Source: CAYJBH01 sp964370605
GTDB lineage: Bacteria > Bacillota > Clostridia > Oscillospirales > Ruminococcaceae
Direction: 5' to 3'
DNA length: 64,000 nucleotides
NCBI GenBank assembly: GCA_964370605.1
Contig: CAYJJX010000003.1
Span: forward strand, 83,879-147,878
The notes below the pieces were generated by a model. It had not been told where the DNA came from. It did not search any database and worked only from the letters and a program-made list of their open reading frames with translations. Both the position numbers and the translations under genes were made by a program. This document shows, piece by piece, positions 25,394 to 33,884 of the stretch. Numbering within the stretch: position 1 is the first letter of the stretch; every line of letters begins with the position of its first letter.

Positions 25394-25543
25394 CTATTTT
25401 GTTTCACGGTGTATCGTGTGCTTTTTGCAGAAGCGGCAATGCTTTTTTTGCTCCAACCTATCAGGGGTGTTTTTTTTGTTTTTCATGCTGTTGTAGTTGC
25501 GCTGCTTGCACTCGGTGCACGCGAGGGTGATCTTTACTCTCAT
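25394..25543 (-). CDS. rpmG: 50S ribosomal protein L33, zinc-binding type
   Basis: 49 aa, read directly by reverse-complementing: starts MRVKITLACTEC and ends TIHRETK. Four cysteines in CTEC and CRFC pairs mark the zinc-containing form. AAGGAG lies upstream of ATG 25541-25543. First gene of the secE-nusG-rplKAJL transcript. Confidence 0.94.
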   Translation of the reverse strand: MRVKITLACTECKQRNYNSMKNKKNTPDRLEQKKHCRFCKKHTIHRETK

Positions 25544-25660
25544 TTTTTCTCCTTTTCTTTAACGGTTATGCATCGCCAAAAAGGCAAACCTTCCGGAAAT
25601 GCGACTCCTCCCTCTCGAATACTCCACTGTCGATAGTTTTTAGGCACACCCAAAAAAACC

Positions 25661-25712
25661 ACCCGCGGAAGAGAGGTAGAATAACTATACCACATTTCTT
25701 CGCGGGTGTCAA
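25661..25712 (-). promoter_or_regulatory. strong promoter of rpmG-secE-nusG-rplKAJL with flanking inverted repeat
   Basis: Minus strand consensus -35 TTGACA (25707-25712), 17 nt, TATAGT (25684-25689). An inverted repeat, ACCCGCG-AAGA (25697-25707, in the spacer) and its complement (25661-25672, near +6 to +17), brackets the -10. This is operator-like or could form a 5'-end hairpin. The leader to rpmG is about 134 nt. Confidence 0.8.
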
Positions 25713-25777
25713 TCATTATTTTATTTTTTCGCTTTGTTAAAGGGCGAAACAGAGAGTCAAACCATCATTTATCGACC

Positions 25778-26614
25778 TCAATAGCCTTCACGCAAAGCAA
25801 CGCTTGCCTCATCGGGTGGGACTTCGTCTACATCGAATTTGTCTTTGATTTTGACAATGACTACTGCCGAGGCGACAGCGCAGGCAAGAATGAACAGCTC
25901 GACAAGATAGACCGAAATTCCAAGATTGTTCAGCATGACGCCTGCAAAGTCAAATAGGGTGTGTGAGACCATGACGATGCCGATGCTGTGCCAGAGCTTG
26001 CCTTTCATATATCCGAGGCAGATTATGAGCGACATTGCGATATGGAAAACGACGACAAATGCTCGTTCAAATCCTGCAAGCAAGAACAGTGCAGGGTCGG
26101 TTTCCGCAAAGGTGGCAACAACGCTTTGCGCCGCCGATTCAGCACCAAGCAGTCCTGCGAGTGCGGTGAGTCCTCCCGTGTTATACATGAAAACTACCAC
26201 AAGGTTACTGATATAGCTGAAACCAATGAGATAAAGCGCTTCGATAGCACCATGGCCGTAACCGGCGCCAAGCCCGAACTTATAGCTGAGTTTCTTTCTC
26301 ATTAAATAGAACACTCCGACTCGTCCCGCCGTCTCAAACAATGCGGCGGTAAAGGCGAGAAACAAAAAGTACAGCTCGGCATTCGAATTTGCAAACTCCA
26401 CGAATTCCGGAATTGTGGAAAGCAGCTGCAGGCCGGGTATGCGAATGACGATCTGCGGCAGATAAAATCCGGTTATTCCAACCAAAATTGCCGGCAAAAT
26501 CCCATTGTATTTTTTCGACAGCACGATCACACCGACGAAAGGGCCGATGACTGTAATCAGTAAAGTTATGACTATAAATATAACAGTCGTGCTTGGTATT
26601 ACTGATGCCATCAT
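25778..26614 (-). CDS. YhfC family polytopic membrane protein (putative intramembrane metalloprotease)
   Basis: 278 aa with about seven membrane helices. Motifs of the YhfC/DUF2324 family: FETAGRVGVFYLM, GAGYGHGAIEALYL and VSHTLFDFAGVM, with Glu and His residues inside helices that could form a metal site. It is assigned to the CPBP-like intramembrane protease clan, but substrates are unknown. Its ATGATG start overlaps the stop of the upstream YbjQ-like gene, so the two are coupled. The 30-residue tail is charged and cytoplasmic. Confidence 0.8.
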   Translation of the reverse strand: MMASVIPSTTVIFIVITLLITVIGPFVGVIVLSKKYNGILPAILVGITGFYLPQIVIRIPGLQLLSTIPEFVEFANSNAELYFLFLAFTAALFETAGRVGVFYLMRKKLSYKFGLGAGYGHGAIEALYLIGFSYISNLVVVFMYNTGGLTALAGLLGAESAAQSVVATFAETDPALFLLAGFERAFVVVFHIAMSLIICLGYMKGKLWHSIGIVMVSHTLFDFAGVMLNNLGISVYLVELFILACAVASAVVIVKIKDKFDVDEVPPDEASVALREGY

Positions 26615-26922
26615 ACGAATTTTACCGCAGTGCCGTATGCCATAACCTCTGCGGCACCAGCCATAACAGAAGCAGATGAGTAACGAAGAGTGATAACTGC
26701 ATCTGCGCCAAGTGCGGTTGCGTCGTCTACCATTCTTTTAGTAGCGTGGGCTCGCGCCTCGTTCATCATTTCGGTATAACCTGTAAGCTCGCCGCCAACG
26801 AGTGTTTTGAAGCTGGCACCGATATCACGACCGATGTTTTTCGAGTGAACGGTAGAGCCTTTCACCAGACCGAGTATTTCAAGGTTTTTGCCGGGGATTG
26901 TTTCTGTAGTTGTTAGAATCAT
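26611..26922 (-). CDS. YbjQ/UPF0145 family protein
   Basis: 103 aa. Family pattern: LTTTETIPGKNLEILGLVKGSTVHSKNIGRDI, then YTEMMNEARAHATKRMVDDATALGADAVITLRYSSASV. Forms pentamers in solved relatives; sometimes called heavy-metal binding, without firm proof. GAAAGAGGG precedes the start; the stop overlaps the YhfC-like start. Confidence 0.93.
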   Translation of the reverse strand: MILTTTETIPGKNLEILGLVKGSTVHSKNIGRDIGASFKTLVGGELTGYTEMMNEARAHATKRMVDDATALGADAVITLRYSSASVMAGAAEVMAYGTAVKFV

Positions 26923-27144
26923 GATGCCCTCTTTCTTGATTGTTGTGTTATTCTTTCTTTACCATACGATGACAAAGTTTCAACGCGCTTGACCCGAAAA
27001 GTTTAATTTAGAATTTAAAAAAAGGTTATTGTTTCAAGTTTGCTTTCAGTTCGATTGCATTACTGTCACTTAAAGTAAATTATATCACTACAGGTCGGGA
27101 TAAGCAACAGCAAATTTATATCAAATAGTATCCTGCGACAGCTA

Positions 27145-28422
27145 TTATTCCGTCTCGACAGCCTCATACAGTCCTGCCGTGCCGTCGAAGGTGACCATTG
27201 GATCCATAGCATAGCGATCGATTTGGAGCTGATAGTGCAGATGGCTTCCGGTGGAAAAACCTGTGGTGCCCATGTCGGCGATGTGTTGTCCTTTTTCAAC
27301 TATGTCACCCGCCTCGACATGCAGTTCGTTCAGATGGAAAAGGTAGGCCTTCAAACCGCCACCATAGTCAAGCACGATGGTATATCCCGAAAGTTGCAAA
27401 AACTCGGCGAATTCAACCTTTGCATGGTTTGGCGCTATGACCGGTGTCCCGATTGGAGCGGCAATGTCGGTACCGCCGTGATAGCCACTAAATTCACCGT
27501 TGATGTATCGGATCATACCATATTCGCTGGAATATCGTCCCTCGGCAGGTATCAGAAACTCCCCTTCCCAGTAGCGGTTTTCGTCTTTTGTATCGTAGAG
27601 AGGATATATTTTTTCACGATATTCCGCATTTGCGGCGGCACTGTCACCCAGCGCGGAGGTCGAGGAATCCATAGTGAAACTTTGCACCTCAAAATCCTGT
27701 GCACCGACATTTATGGTCAATTTCTCTACCACGTCACCCAATGTTACGGTGACGGAATAACTCCCCGGCTCCACAAGATATCCGGTCGGGATGATCGCAG
27801 AATATACACCGTCCATCTCGGTGAAAAGTGTGCTGCCGAGTTCGCTCTCAATCTGCGGAATTATGCCATCTTGCAGATTGTGAACATAGACCGAAACACT
27901 GTCTCCTTGCAGAATATCGGTAGAAGAAATATTTACCGACATCGGGGGCGGTGGGAGTAGGAGGTTGTACTCAAAGTAGCCGATAAAGACACCACTTCCA
28001 AGTTCCGGATCGCTTTTTGTGAGGGTGACTTTGTAGCTATAGACCCCTTCTTCGGTCAATTCATATGCAAAAACCTCGTTCGGATCACCCGAGATAAGCT
28101 CCGTGCCACCAAATGATAATGTAAGATGAGCCGACTCGACGTCGGCGGTGAGGCCGTACTCCAGTGGTTCACCCTCGCCTTCAAATGTTTGAAGCGGACG
28201 GTCGTAATTGACGGCTACAGTTTTCCCCTCGTCACGGAATAAAACAGGATAGACCCATTCCATCGAGCTGTACTCGATGCCGATTCCATCAACCGAAATC
28301 ATGGGTGGGGTCGGGGTTTCTTCGCCGATTGAATCATAATAATCTAAGTACAAGAAGTAGCCACCTGCAGCGGCGGCTACTACTGATAATAATGCAAATA
28401 ATAAAATAACAATCTTTTTCAA
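27145..28422 (-). CDS. membrane-anchored M23 peptidoglycan endopeptidase
   Basis: 425 aa. N-terminal membrane anchor (residues 4-27), two beta-sandwich modules (about 40-155 and 160-245), then a LytM/M23 zinc domain (about 285-425): HGGTD gives the first His and Asp ligands, FHLNELHVEAGD follows, and SHLHYQL gives the catalytic HxH. All metal ligands are present, so it should cut peptidoglycan peptides outside the membrane. The first module resembles the outer domain of the protein at 8509-8988. It starts 3 nt after the small-subunit-like gene of the degenerate molybdenum-hydroxylase set, so it is in the same operon. Confidence 0.9.
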   Translation of the reverse strand: MKKIVILLFALLSVVAAAAGGYFLYLDYYDSIGEETPTPPMISVDGIGIEYSSMEWVYPVLFRDEGKTVAVNYDRPLQTFEGEGEPLEYGLTADVESAHLTLSFGGTELISGDPNEVFAYELTEEGVYSYKVTLTKSDPELGSGVFIGYFEYNLLLPPPPMSVNISSTDILQGDSVSVYVHNLQDGIIPQIESELGSTLFTEMDGVYSAIIPTGYLVEPGSYSVTVTLGDVVEKLTINVGAQDFEVQSFTMDSSTSALGDSAAANAEYREKIYPLYDTKDENRYWEGEFLIPAEGRYSSEYGMIRYINGEFSGYHGGTDIAAPIGTPVIAPNHAKVEFAEFLQLSGYTIVLDYGGGLKAYLFHLNELHVEAGDIVEKGQHIADMGTTGFSTGSHLHYQLQIDRYAMDPMVTFDGTAGLYEAVETE

Positions 28423-28425
28423 GAA

Positions 28426-29466
28426 TTATTCCTCGTCTTCAATGTCGGGAAGTTCAAGCGTTTTATGGTGTTTGTCACGGAAAGCGGCGGTAAACTTGCT
28501 GAAAAATCCGGTTTTTTCTTTGTCTTTGTGTTCCACCTTTGGTTTTTTTCCTTTTTCCATCGACTCTATAAACGATTCATCAAAGATACTCGCCGGTACG
28601 GTGACATTTTCTTGATCCACAGGTTCTTCCATAGCCGGTTGAGTTTCAGACTGAGGTTCGTCGATGGTAGGACTGCTTTCTGTTGCAGGTTGTGGTGGGT
28701 CCGGTTCAACCGTGGTAGAGATCGGTGCAGACACCTCGGGAACCTCGAGGGTGGAGCTTGACACCAAGGCAGGTGTCTCCTGAACAACAGGCTCGGTGGG
28801 GGTGACGGTCGGTGTAACCGTGACCTCCTGCACCTCGGAATTCCTTGGTGTAACTGTGATGGGTTTTGTCGCTATTTTGATCGGCGTTTCCATCAGTTCA
28901 AGACCGTTAGCCTCGGGTAGCATGATGGTCATTTTTTGAACAAGATCAGGGTCGAGCGTCTCAAATCTTTCGACTGTTGGAGTTTGTGCCTTTTCGATAA
29001 ACTCAAATATATTTACAGTATATGCTTTTTCGATGGCACTTATGATTTGATCCATCTTTACCTCACGGCAGGTGATGCCGGAAAAGGTGCCGGAAAGATC
29101 GGCGCGTGTAGGCGCACCATCACGGCAGAGTATCGATGCCGCCGATACAAGTAGATCGTCAAAGCATCGAGAGTTTCGCTGAACTCCGACCGAATTGAAT
29201 GCACTGATCAGGTTTTGCATATCGATATGCTTATGCAGTCCGTCAAATGTGTAGACATTGCAATTTGAAACGGTAGCAGCGATACACAGGGCGCTGTCGA
29301 TTGCGACCCCGTTGACTAAAACCACCGCTCCGCCTTGACGATTACAACCACAACGTGACGCAGTGGTCATGTCGGGAAAGAGTAACTCGCAAAGCGATGC
29401 TCCGTCATCGGCATAACAGTTGAACGGTTCGCCGTTCAATATAAAGGATAAAACCTTTTTGCTCAT
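28426..29466 (-). CDS. degenerate 2Fe-2S subunit homologue (CoxS/XdhC type) with long Pro/Thr-rich tail
   Basis: 346 aa. Residues 3-151 align with the small Fe-S subunit of molybdenum hydroxylases: ILNGEPF, VLVNGVAIDSAL, TFDGLHKH, and GITCREV. Of eight cluster cysteines only two are kept in register (Cys39 or Cys41 at the start of the first motif, and the Cys of ITCRE); the C-G-A-C, S-C-L and Q-C-G-F-C positions read QGGA, SAL and QRNSR. It therefore cannot bind two normal 2Fe-2S clusters. A tail of about 195 residues (Pro/Thr/Glu/Val-rich, then basic GFFSKFTAAFRDKHHK and an acidic end) is absent from normal subunits, which are about 160 aa. The start has AGAAAGGA upstream. Confidence 0.78.
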   Translation of the reverse strand: MSKKVLSFILNGEPFNCYADDGASLCELLFPDMTTASRCGCNRQGGAVVLVNGVAIDSALCIAATVSNCNVYTFDGLHKHIDMQNLISAFNSVGVQRNSRCFDDLLVSAASILCRDGAPTRADLSGTFSGITCREVKMDQIISAIEKAYTVNIFEFIEKAQTPTVERFETLDPDLVQKMTIMLPEANGLELMETPIKIATKPITVTPRNSEVQEVTVTPTVTPTEPVVQETPALVSSSTLEVPEVSAPISTTVEPDPPQPATESSPTIDEPQSETQPAMEEPVDQENVTVPASIFDESFIESMEKGKKPKVEHKDKEKTGFFSKFTAAFRDKHHKTLELPDIEDEE

Positions 29467-29526
29467 ATATCGGACATTCCTTTCTGAGGGGTAAACGCTC
29501 GACACTCTGTGGCGACAAGCCAACGA

Positions 29527-30393
29527 TTATTTTTTTGCAAGGTCGATACACTTTGAAATTGCAAGTTTTGATTGCTCTCGAATGAGATGGACAAGAAACT
29601 CGTGGTCTTCACCGTCATTCTTTCCGACCGGAACACTGTGAAGTATTGCGGCGGTGATAGGGGTGATGTCTTTTGGGAAAATACCGCTACCCTCTGCGAG
29701 GATCTCTGCTTCACTAAGACGGCAGGACGGATAGTTTTCGGCACAAAATGCGATTCGCAGGCGTTCAATTCGCACCCGATCGGGGGAGAGACTGACGTTA
29801 GCACTGCAAAACAGCATATTTTTGTTTGGTGTGTTATGGGTAGAATAGCTAGTGGTACTGCCAAACATGTGCTCCAGCGACTCGTTTTGGATTATGACTG
29901 CGGTGACAAGTTCACCTTTGTTGACGACACAGCGCGAATTTTTATCATAAAAATCGGCTATATTGATAAGCCTCGGACCCTGGGAGCCTTGCACTTGAAC
30001 AAACGCTTCATAGGCGCGGAAAGCCGCCGCCAACTCGCAGAAGCTATCGCCTTTGCAAAGGTTTCCGCCCACAGTGGCTCTGTTGCGAAACGCAACATTT
30101 CCGATGCCGTTTACCGTGTCGGATATAGCGGGAACGAGAGTTTTTATTAACTCGTCGCAAAGCAGATCGGAAAATGTTGTTGTCGCTCCGATGACAAGAT
30201 TGTTGTGATCATCTCTCCAAACGCCTCGGAGGGATGGGATCTCGGCGAGCGATATCAACTTTGAGTCGATAGGTTGGCGCTTTTTCAGCAGGTTTTGACC
30301 GCCGGCGATAGGCGTCGCCTCGGGATATTGCTCAAAAAGTGACAGGGCCTCGTCAAGACCGGTGGGAGTAAATATAGCATCAAGGTCAAACAT
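29527..30393 (-). CDS. FAD-binding subunit homologue of molybdenum hydroxylases (CoxM/XdhB type)
   Basis: 288 aa, PCMH-type FAD fold. FAD motifs are largely kept: AGGQNLL at residues 30-36 and IGNVAFRNRATVGGNLCKGD around 97-116. The C-terminal CO-dehydrogenase flavoprotein domain is recognisable but weak. In normal enzymes this subunit passes electrons from Fe-S clusters to FAD and on to NAD or oxygen. Here the Fe-S partner lacks its ligands, so FAD may serve another purpose. Stop and start are 60 nt from the small-subunit gene and 45 nt from the large-subunit gene. Confidence 0.85.
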   Translation of the reverse strand: MFDLDAIFTPTGLDEALSLFEQYPEATPIAGGQNLLKKRQPIDSKLISLAEIPSLRGVWRDDHNNLVIGATTTFSDLLCDELIKTLVPAISDTVNGIGNVAFRNRATVGGNLCKGDSFCELAAAFRAYEAFVQVQGSQGPRLINIADFYDKNSRCVVNKGELVTAVIIQNESLEHMFGSTTSYSTHNTPNKNMLFCSANVSLSPDRVRIERLRIAFCAENYPSCRLSEAEILAEGSGIFPKDITPITAAILHSVPVGKNDGEDHEFLVHLIREQSKLAISKCIDLAKK

Positions 30394-30438
30394 ACTGACA
30401 GTTTTCCTCCGTGGCTTTGTAAATGTTATGCTGGGGGG

Positions 30439-32553
30439 TTACAGCATTCCTGCTGTCTTGAATTCGGTAAAAAGTTGCTTTGAGGTGATGGGTAATGAGT
30501 TGAATTTAATTCCGGTAGCATTCAGGACAGCATTACGAACAGCAGGAGCAACAGATATGAACGCAGATTTTCCGAGCGGTTTGTCACCGAATGCAGTAAC
30601 GGGTTCGATGGTGTTGACAAATTCAACCTCCATTTCACAAGCTCCGAGGTTATAGCCGCATCCGATCGGATCGTGCAACGAGCCGTTGGGATCAATCAGG
30701 AATTCTTCACCGAGAACCGTTTCGATCGCATCTGCCATGTCGTGCAATGCTTGCTCTTTAGCATCGTCCGGAAGATGAATTACACCACCGTCGGTCACGT
30801 TGACGAGTCGAGTCACTTCGATACTGCAAAGCGGAAGGTTTACCGTAACCTCTGCGAAACAAGCTCCGAATGCGAGTGAGCTGTTTAGGCGATTGGAAAA
30901 ACCTTCACCCAAAAGCACTATGCCGTTTTCTCGGGCATTTTTGGCAATGTCGGCAACCGAGATGACTGCACGGCTGCTTGTAGAGTCGCTAAGAAAACCA
31001 TTGTTAATATCGGGTGAAGATACCTCACACCCCATGATGAGATTTGCATGGTCGACAAGACGGGTCTTCAGATTCGTTGCCGCCTCTTTGATCGCGAATG
31101 AAGTCGCATATCGTCCCGCGTTCGGGTAAAGCTCGCTTGATTCGCAAAAACCGATGTGTTCACTGCTTATACCGAGTGTGTCCGACACGAATTTAGTGTA
31201 AAGTGCACGATCAAAATCATCGTTTACGGTATGTCCGACATCAATAAGTACGCTGCCGTCCGCTTCGATGATAAGTTTTGCTACGGCGATGGCGGTTTGT
31301 TTTTGTGTTTCGTTATAACAGAATATCGACATGCCGAGACCTTTGCGAATGTCACCATTCTGGTCGGAATATTCTTTGCGCTTTGCGTCCCAATTGGTGA
31401 GTTCACGGCCTCGAATGATACATTTGTCAAGACCATAACTTGTTGTTGCAAGGTTCTCAAGAGGATCGTTGTAGTCGGCACGAATGCAATTTTTGATACG
31501 GAATAACATCGGATCGACACCGGAATCGAAAGCGATATCGTCGATGTGACTTTCGATGGCGAAAAGGGCTCCGCAAAGGCCGACTCCTTCTCCGACAGAT
31601 CTTGGACGAGTGTTGGTCAAATAGCTGTCGGCATTTGCACCGGCCGTGCCGTTTGCGCTGTAAAGATTACGGAAAAGCGCAGAGGAATTCAAAAGAGCGA
31701 TTTCGGCATCGACACGATAGGCACCACATGTTGCCTTTGCTGTCATGTCACGTTTTATAAAGTTGCCGCCGTCCGAGACCGTGCTTTGAAGTTTGAATTT
31801 CATCGGTGCACGCAACAGCGTTTCACTCTCGCTTAAAAAGGAAACACCGCGACCGTCAAGCTTTGTGCAGACATAGGCGCAAAGTGGTTCGAACAGCATT
31901 TCAGAATCGGTGAGGCGTCGTTCGACCGAAAGCGCACTAATGGGAAGGTCGATCACTGCACCGACGGCGTTACGTACCGAAAATGCATCGGCACCCGTTA
32001 CTATATAGAGTCGATCGTTCTTCATATAGGAGAAACAACCGCCGCTTTTACGGATACGGGTAGAGTTGATTGTGTATTGTGAAGAATAGGCAGTGCCTTC
32101 TTCCGATGTTTCTCCGATTGCAAAATCGATGTGACTGAGTCGATTTCCCGCAACATGTTCTTGAATGTTGCGCTCGGAGGTTGCACCCATTTCGGTCACG
32201 GCAACCTGAGCGGTGTATTCAACTTTTATCAGAGAGAGAGCAAGGCAAGCGGTACGCTCATCCTTTGCGACAACAACAGCGATCGGTTCGCCGTAATATT
32301 TGACATTACGTGCCAGCAAAACTCTGTCGGCAGGGACATTGCAGTTTGTCGACACATCGGTAGTATGATAGCGATTTTCCGGAGTATCGAGACAGGTGAA
32401 TACCTTGATAACACCCGGCATTGCCTCTGCATCGGAGGCATTGATTGAGGTGACAACACCACTCGCGATGGTACTGCGCAACACTTTAGCGACAAGGAAG
32501 TCATTGCCTTGTCGAGAATCAATATTTCCGTCGCTGTATTTTTTTATGTACAC
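30439..32553 (-). CDS. large subunit homologue of molybdenum hydroxylases, cofactor motifs lost
   Basis: 704 aa from GTG 32551-32553 (GAAAGGG upstream; an earlier TTG overlaps that site). The xanthine dehydrogenase large-subunit layout is clear: a-b hammerhead (VAKVLRSTIASG, YYGEPIAVVVA), a region with TNTRP followed by FAIESHIDDIAFDSGVDPMLFRIKN, and a C-terminal domain. Motifs for the molybdopterin site are missing: GGGFGGK has no match near residue 210, R-G-x-G reads GEGVG (321-325), and the catalytic G-E near the end reads FGDKPL. It is shorter than usual (about 750-800). Folded but probably unable to bind a normal molybdenum cofactor. First gene of the operon. Confidence 0.82.
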   Translation of the reverse strand: MYIKKYSDGNIDSRQGNDFLVAKVLRSTIASGVVTSINASDAEAMPGVIKVFTCLDTPENRYHTTDVSTNCNVPADRVLLARNVKYYGEPIAVVVAKDERTACLALSLIKVEYTAQVAVTEMGATSERNIQEHVAGNRLSHIDFAIGETSEEGTAYSSQYTINSTRIRKSGGCFSYMKNDRLYIVTGADAFSVRNAVGAVIDLPISALSVERRLTDSEMLFEPLCAYVCTKLDGRGVSFLSESETLLRAPMKFKLQSTVSDGGNFIKRDMTAKATCGAYRVDAEIALLNSSALFRNLYSANGTAGANADSYLTNTRPRSVGEGVGLCGALFAIESHIDDIAFDSGVDPMLFRIKNCIRADYNDPLENLATTSYGLDKCIIRGRELTNWDAKRKEYSDQNGDIRKGLGMSIFCYNETQKQTAIAVAKLIIEADGSVLIDVGHTVNDDFDRALYTKFVSDTLGISSEHIGFCESSELYPNAGRYATSFAIKEAATNLKTRLVDHANLIMGCEVSSPDINNGFLSDSTSSRAVISVADIAKNARENGIVLLGEGFSNRLNSSLAFGACFAEVTVNLPLCSIEVTRLVNVTDGGVIHLPDDAKEQALHDMADAIETVLGEEFLIDPNGSLHDPIGCGYNLGACEMEVEFVNTIEPVTAFGDKPLGKSAFISVAPAVRNAVLNATGIKFNSLPITSKQLFTEFKTAGML

Positions 32554-32607
32554 GAGACACCCTTTCAATGTTTATCGTTCATTCATTTGAGCTGTAATGC
32601 CCTTTGA

Positions 32608-32628
32608 GTTTGAAATAACATTTCAAAC
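32608..32628 (-). promoter_or_regulatory. inverted repeat in leader of the molybdenum-hydroxylase-like operon
   Basis: GTTTGAAAT-AAC-ATTTCAAAC, perfect 9-bp arms, 55 nt before the GTG start. It fits a dimeric regulator site or an RNA hairpin. Confidence 0.5.
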
Positions 32629-32651
32629 AAGGTATGGTCATAATTATGCAG

Positions 32652-32686
32652 AAAAAAACCGTCGATATTCGGTTGTTTTCAACGGT
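32652..32686 (-). terminator. terminator-like hairpin in the same leader
   Basis: Minus strand ACCGT ... ACGGT (stem 5-6 bp, with CGATATTCG pairing inside) followed by TTTTTTT. Sited between the promoter at 32713-32741 and the first gene, it may be an attenuator. The stem is short. Confidence 0.4.
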
Positions 32687-32712
32687 GAAAAAACTAATGG
32701 GTATACATTTAA

Positions 32713-32741
32713 ATGATACTAAATAACGGCGGCTTTGTCAA
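32713..32741 (-). promoter_or_regulatory. promoter of the molybdenum-hydroxylase-like/M23 operon
   Basis: Minus strand TTGACA (32736-32741), 17 nt, TATCAT (32713-32718); leader about 150 nt with two hairpins. Confidence 0.7.
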
Positions 32742-32804
32742 GATACAACACCTTGCGGTAAGCGCGTGAGCACATACAAGAAGTATGGACGGGAAAAAAT
32801 TTGG

Positions 32805-33473
32805 CTAACCGATATGCACCGGTCGGATATAGCAGGGCAAAAGTTCGGCAGCGCTCACTGCTCCTGATTTTGCAAATGTTTTCAACGCGAGATTCGCGGC
32901 AACATCGGCACGCGGCATGTTGCCGAGCGGCAGGTCGTCACAAAGTCGGAATTTCTCCTGTTGTGCCGTCGTAAGACTTTCAAAAAACATGAGGGCTCCG
33001 TCGCCGACAAGCAGTGTTTGTCCCTCGTCGAAAAAGCCGAGAATCTCTTCACTCGGGGCATGGCGCTGTGAGATGACCTCGGTCATGTCGTCTCCCTCGA
33101 TAGTATATCCGCCGCAAAAGTAGTTGCCGCGCCGAGCGTTTATCAACGGGATTACATTTCCTTGCTGTGCAAAGGCGAGCGTAGAAAGTGTGCTAACCGC
33201 AACACATGGGCGATTGGTAGCCATCGCAAGCCCTTTTATCACCGACACTCCGATTCGCAGACCGGTATAACTGCCCGGTCCGTTGCACACCGCAAAAAGG
33301 TCGATATCGCTCGGTTTCAAGCAGGTTGTCTTAAATGCGGTATCGCAAAGAGGCATCAGCCGTTCACTGTGGGTAGTTCCGTAGTCCAGTGTTGAAGCAA
33401 AAAGAGTTTTTTCGTTTTTAATGATTGCCACCGAGGCGGAGGCGGTACTGCTATCCAGTGCAAAAATTGTCAT
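32805..33473 (-). CDS. tsaB: tRNA threonylcarbamoyladenosine synthesis protein TsaB
   Basis: 222 aa ASKHA-fold partner of TsaD and TsaE in making t6A37 on ANN-decoding tRNAs. MTIFALDSSTASASVAI and the signature CNGPGSYTGLRIGVSVIKGLA are seen. It starts 3 nt after the tsaE stop; the usual neighbours rimI and tsaD are not adjacent. Confidence 0.95.
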   Translation of the reverse strand: MTIFALDSSTASASVAIIKNEKTLFASTLDYGTTHSERLMPLCDTAFKTTCLKPSDIDLFAVCNGPGSYTGLRIGVSVIKGLAMATNRPCVAVSTLSTLAFAQQGNVIPLINARRGNYFCGGYTIEGDDMTEVISQRHAPSEEILGFFDEGQTLLVGDGALMFFESLTTAQQEKFRLCDDLPLGNMPRADVAANLALKTFAKSGAVSAAELLPCYIRPVHIG

Positions 33474-33476
33474 AAT

Positions 33477-33884
33477 CTACCTTATGGTTATTGTTCGCCG
33501 TGCACCGTCCGAGACGATGTTGATCATAATATGAGGCTCTTGAAAAAGTGACGGAGCATTTGATGCCCATTCCGCTGCCACGACCGCTCCATCGTCTAAA
33601 AGCTCAAATATTCCGGTCTGTTCCAGTTCTGCCTCGGTGATGCGGTAAAGGTCAAAATGCGCAAATCTCAGCCGCCCCTCATATATGTTCACTATGGCAA
33701 AGGTCGGGCTTGTGCAATGTCCGTCGCAATCGAGCGCTTCAAATATTCCGCTGCAAAAAGCGGTTTTCCCTGCTCCGAGGTCGCCCTCAAACAATATTAG
33801 CTCGCCACCTTTTAAAGTCACCGCAAATTCTTTGGCGATGGCTATCGTTTCGTCATGGCTGTTGCTGATGAATGTACCGGTCAA
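33477..33884 (-). CDS. tsaE: tRNA threonylcarbamoyladenosine synthesis ATPase TsaE
   Basis: 135 aa P-loop ATPase. Walker A GDLGAGKTAF (residues 39-48), TSPTFAIVN switch and HFDLYRI, then AAEWASNAP. Its ATG overlaps the TGA of the U32 peptidase gene (ATGA), so the two are translationally coupled. Confidence 0.95.
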   Translation of the reverse strand: MTGTFISNSHDETIAIAKEFAVTLKGGELILFEGDLGAGKTAFCSGIFEALDCDGHCTSPTFAIVNIYEGRLRFAHFDLYRITEAELEQTGIFELLDDGAVVAAEWASNAPSLFQEPHIMINIVSDGARRTITIR

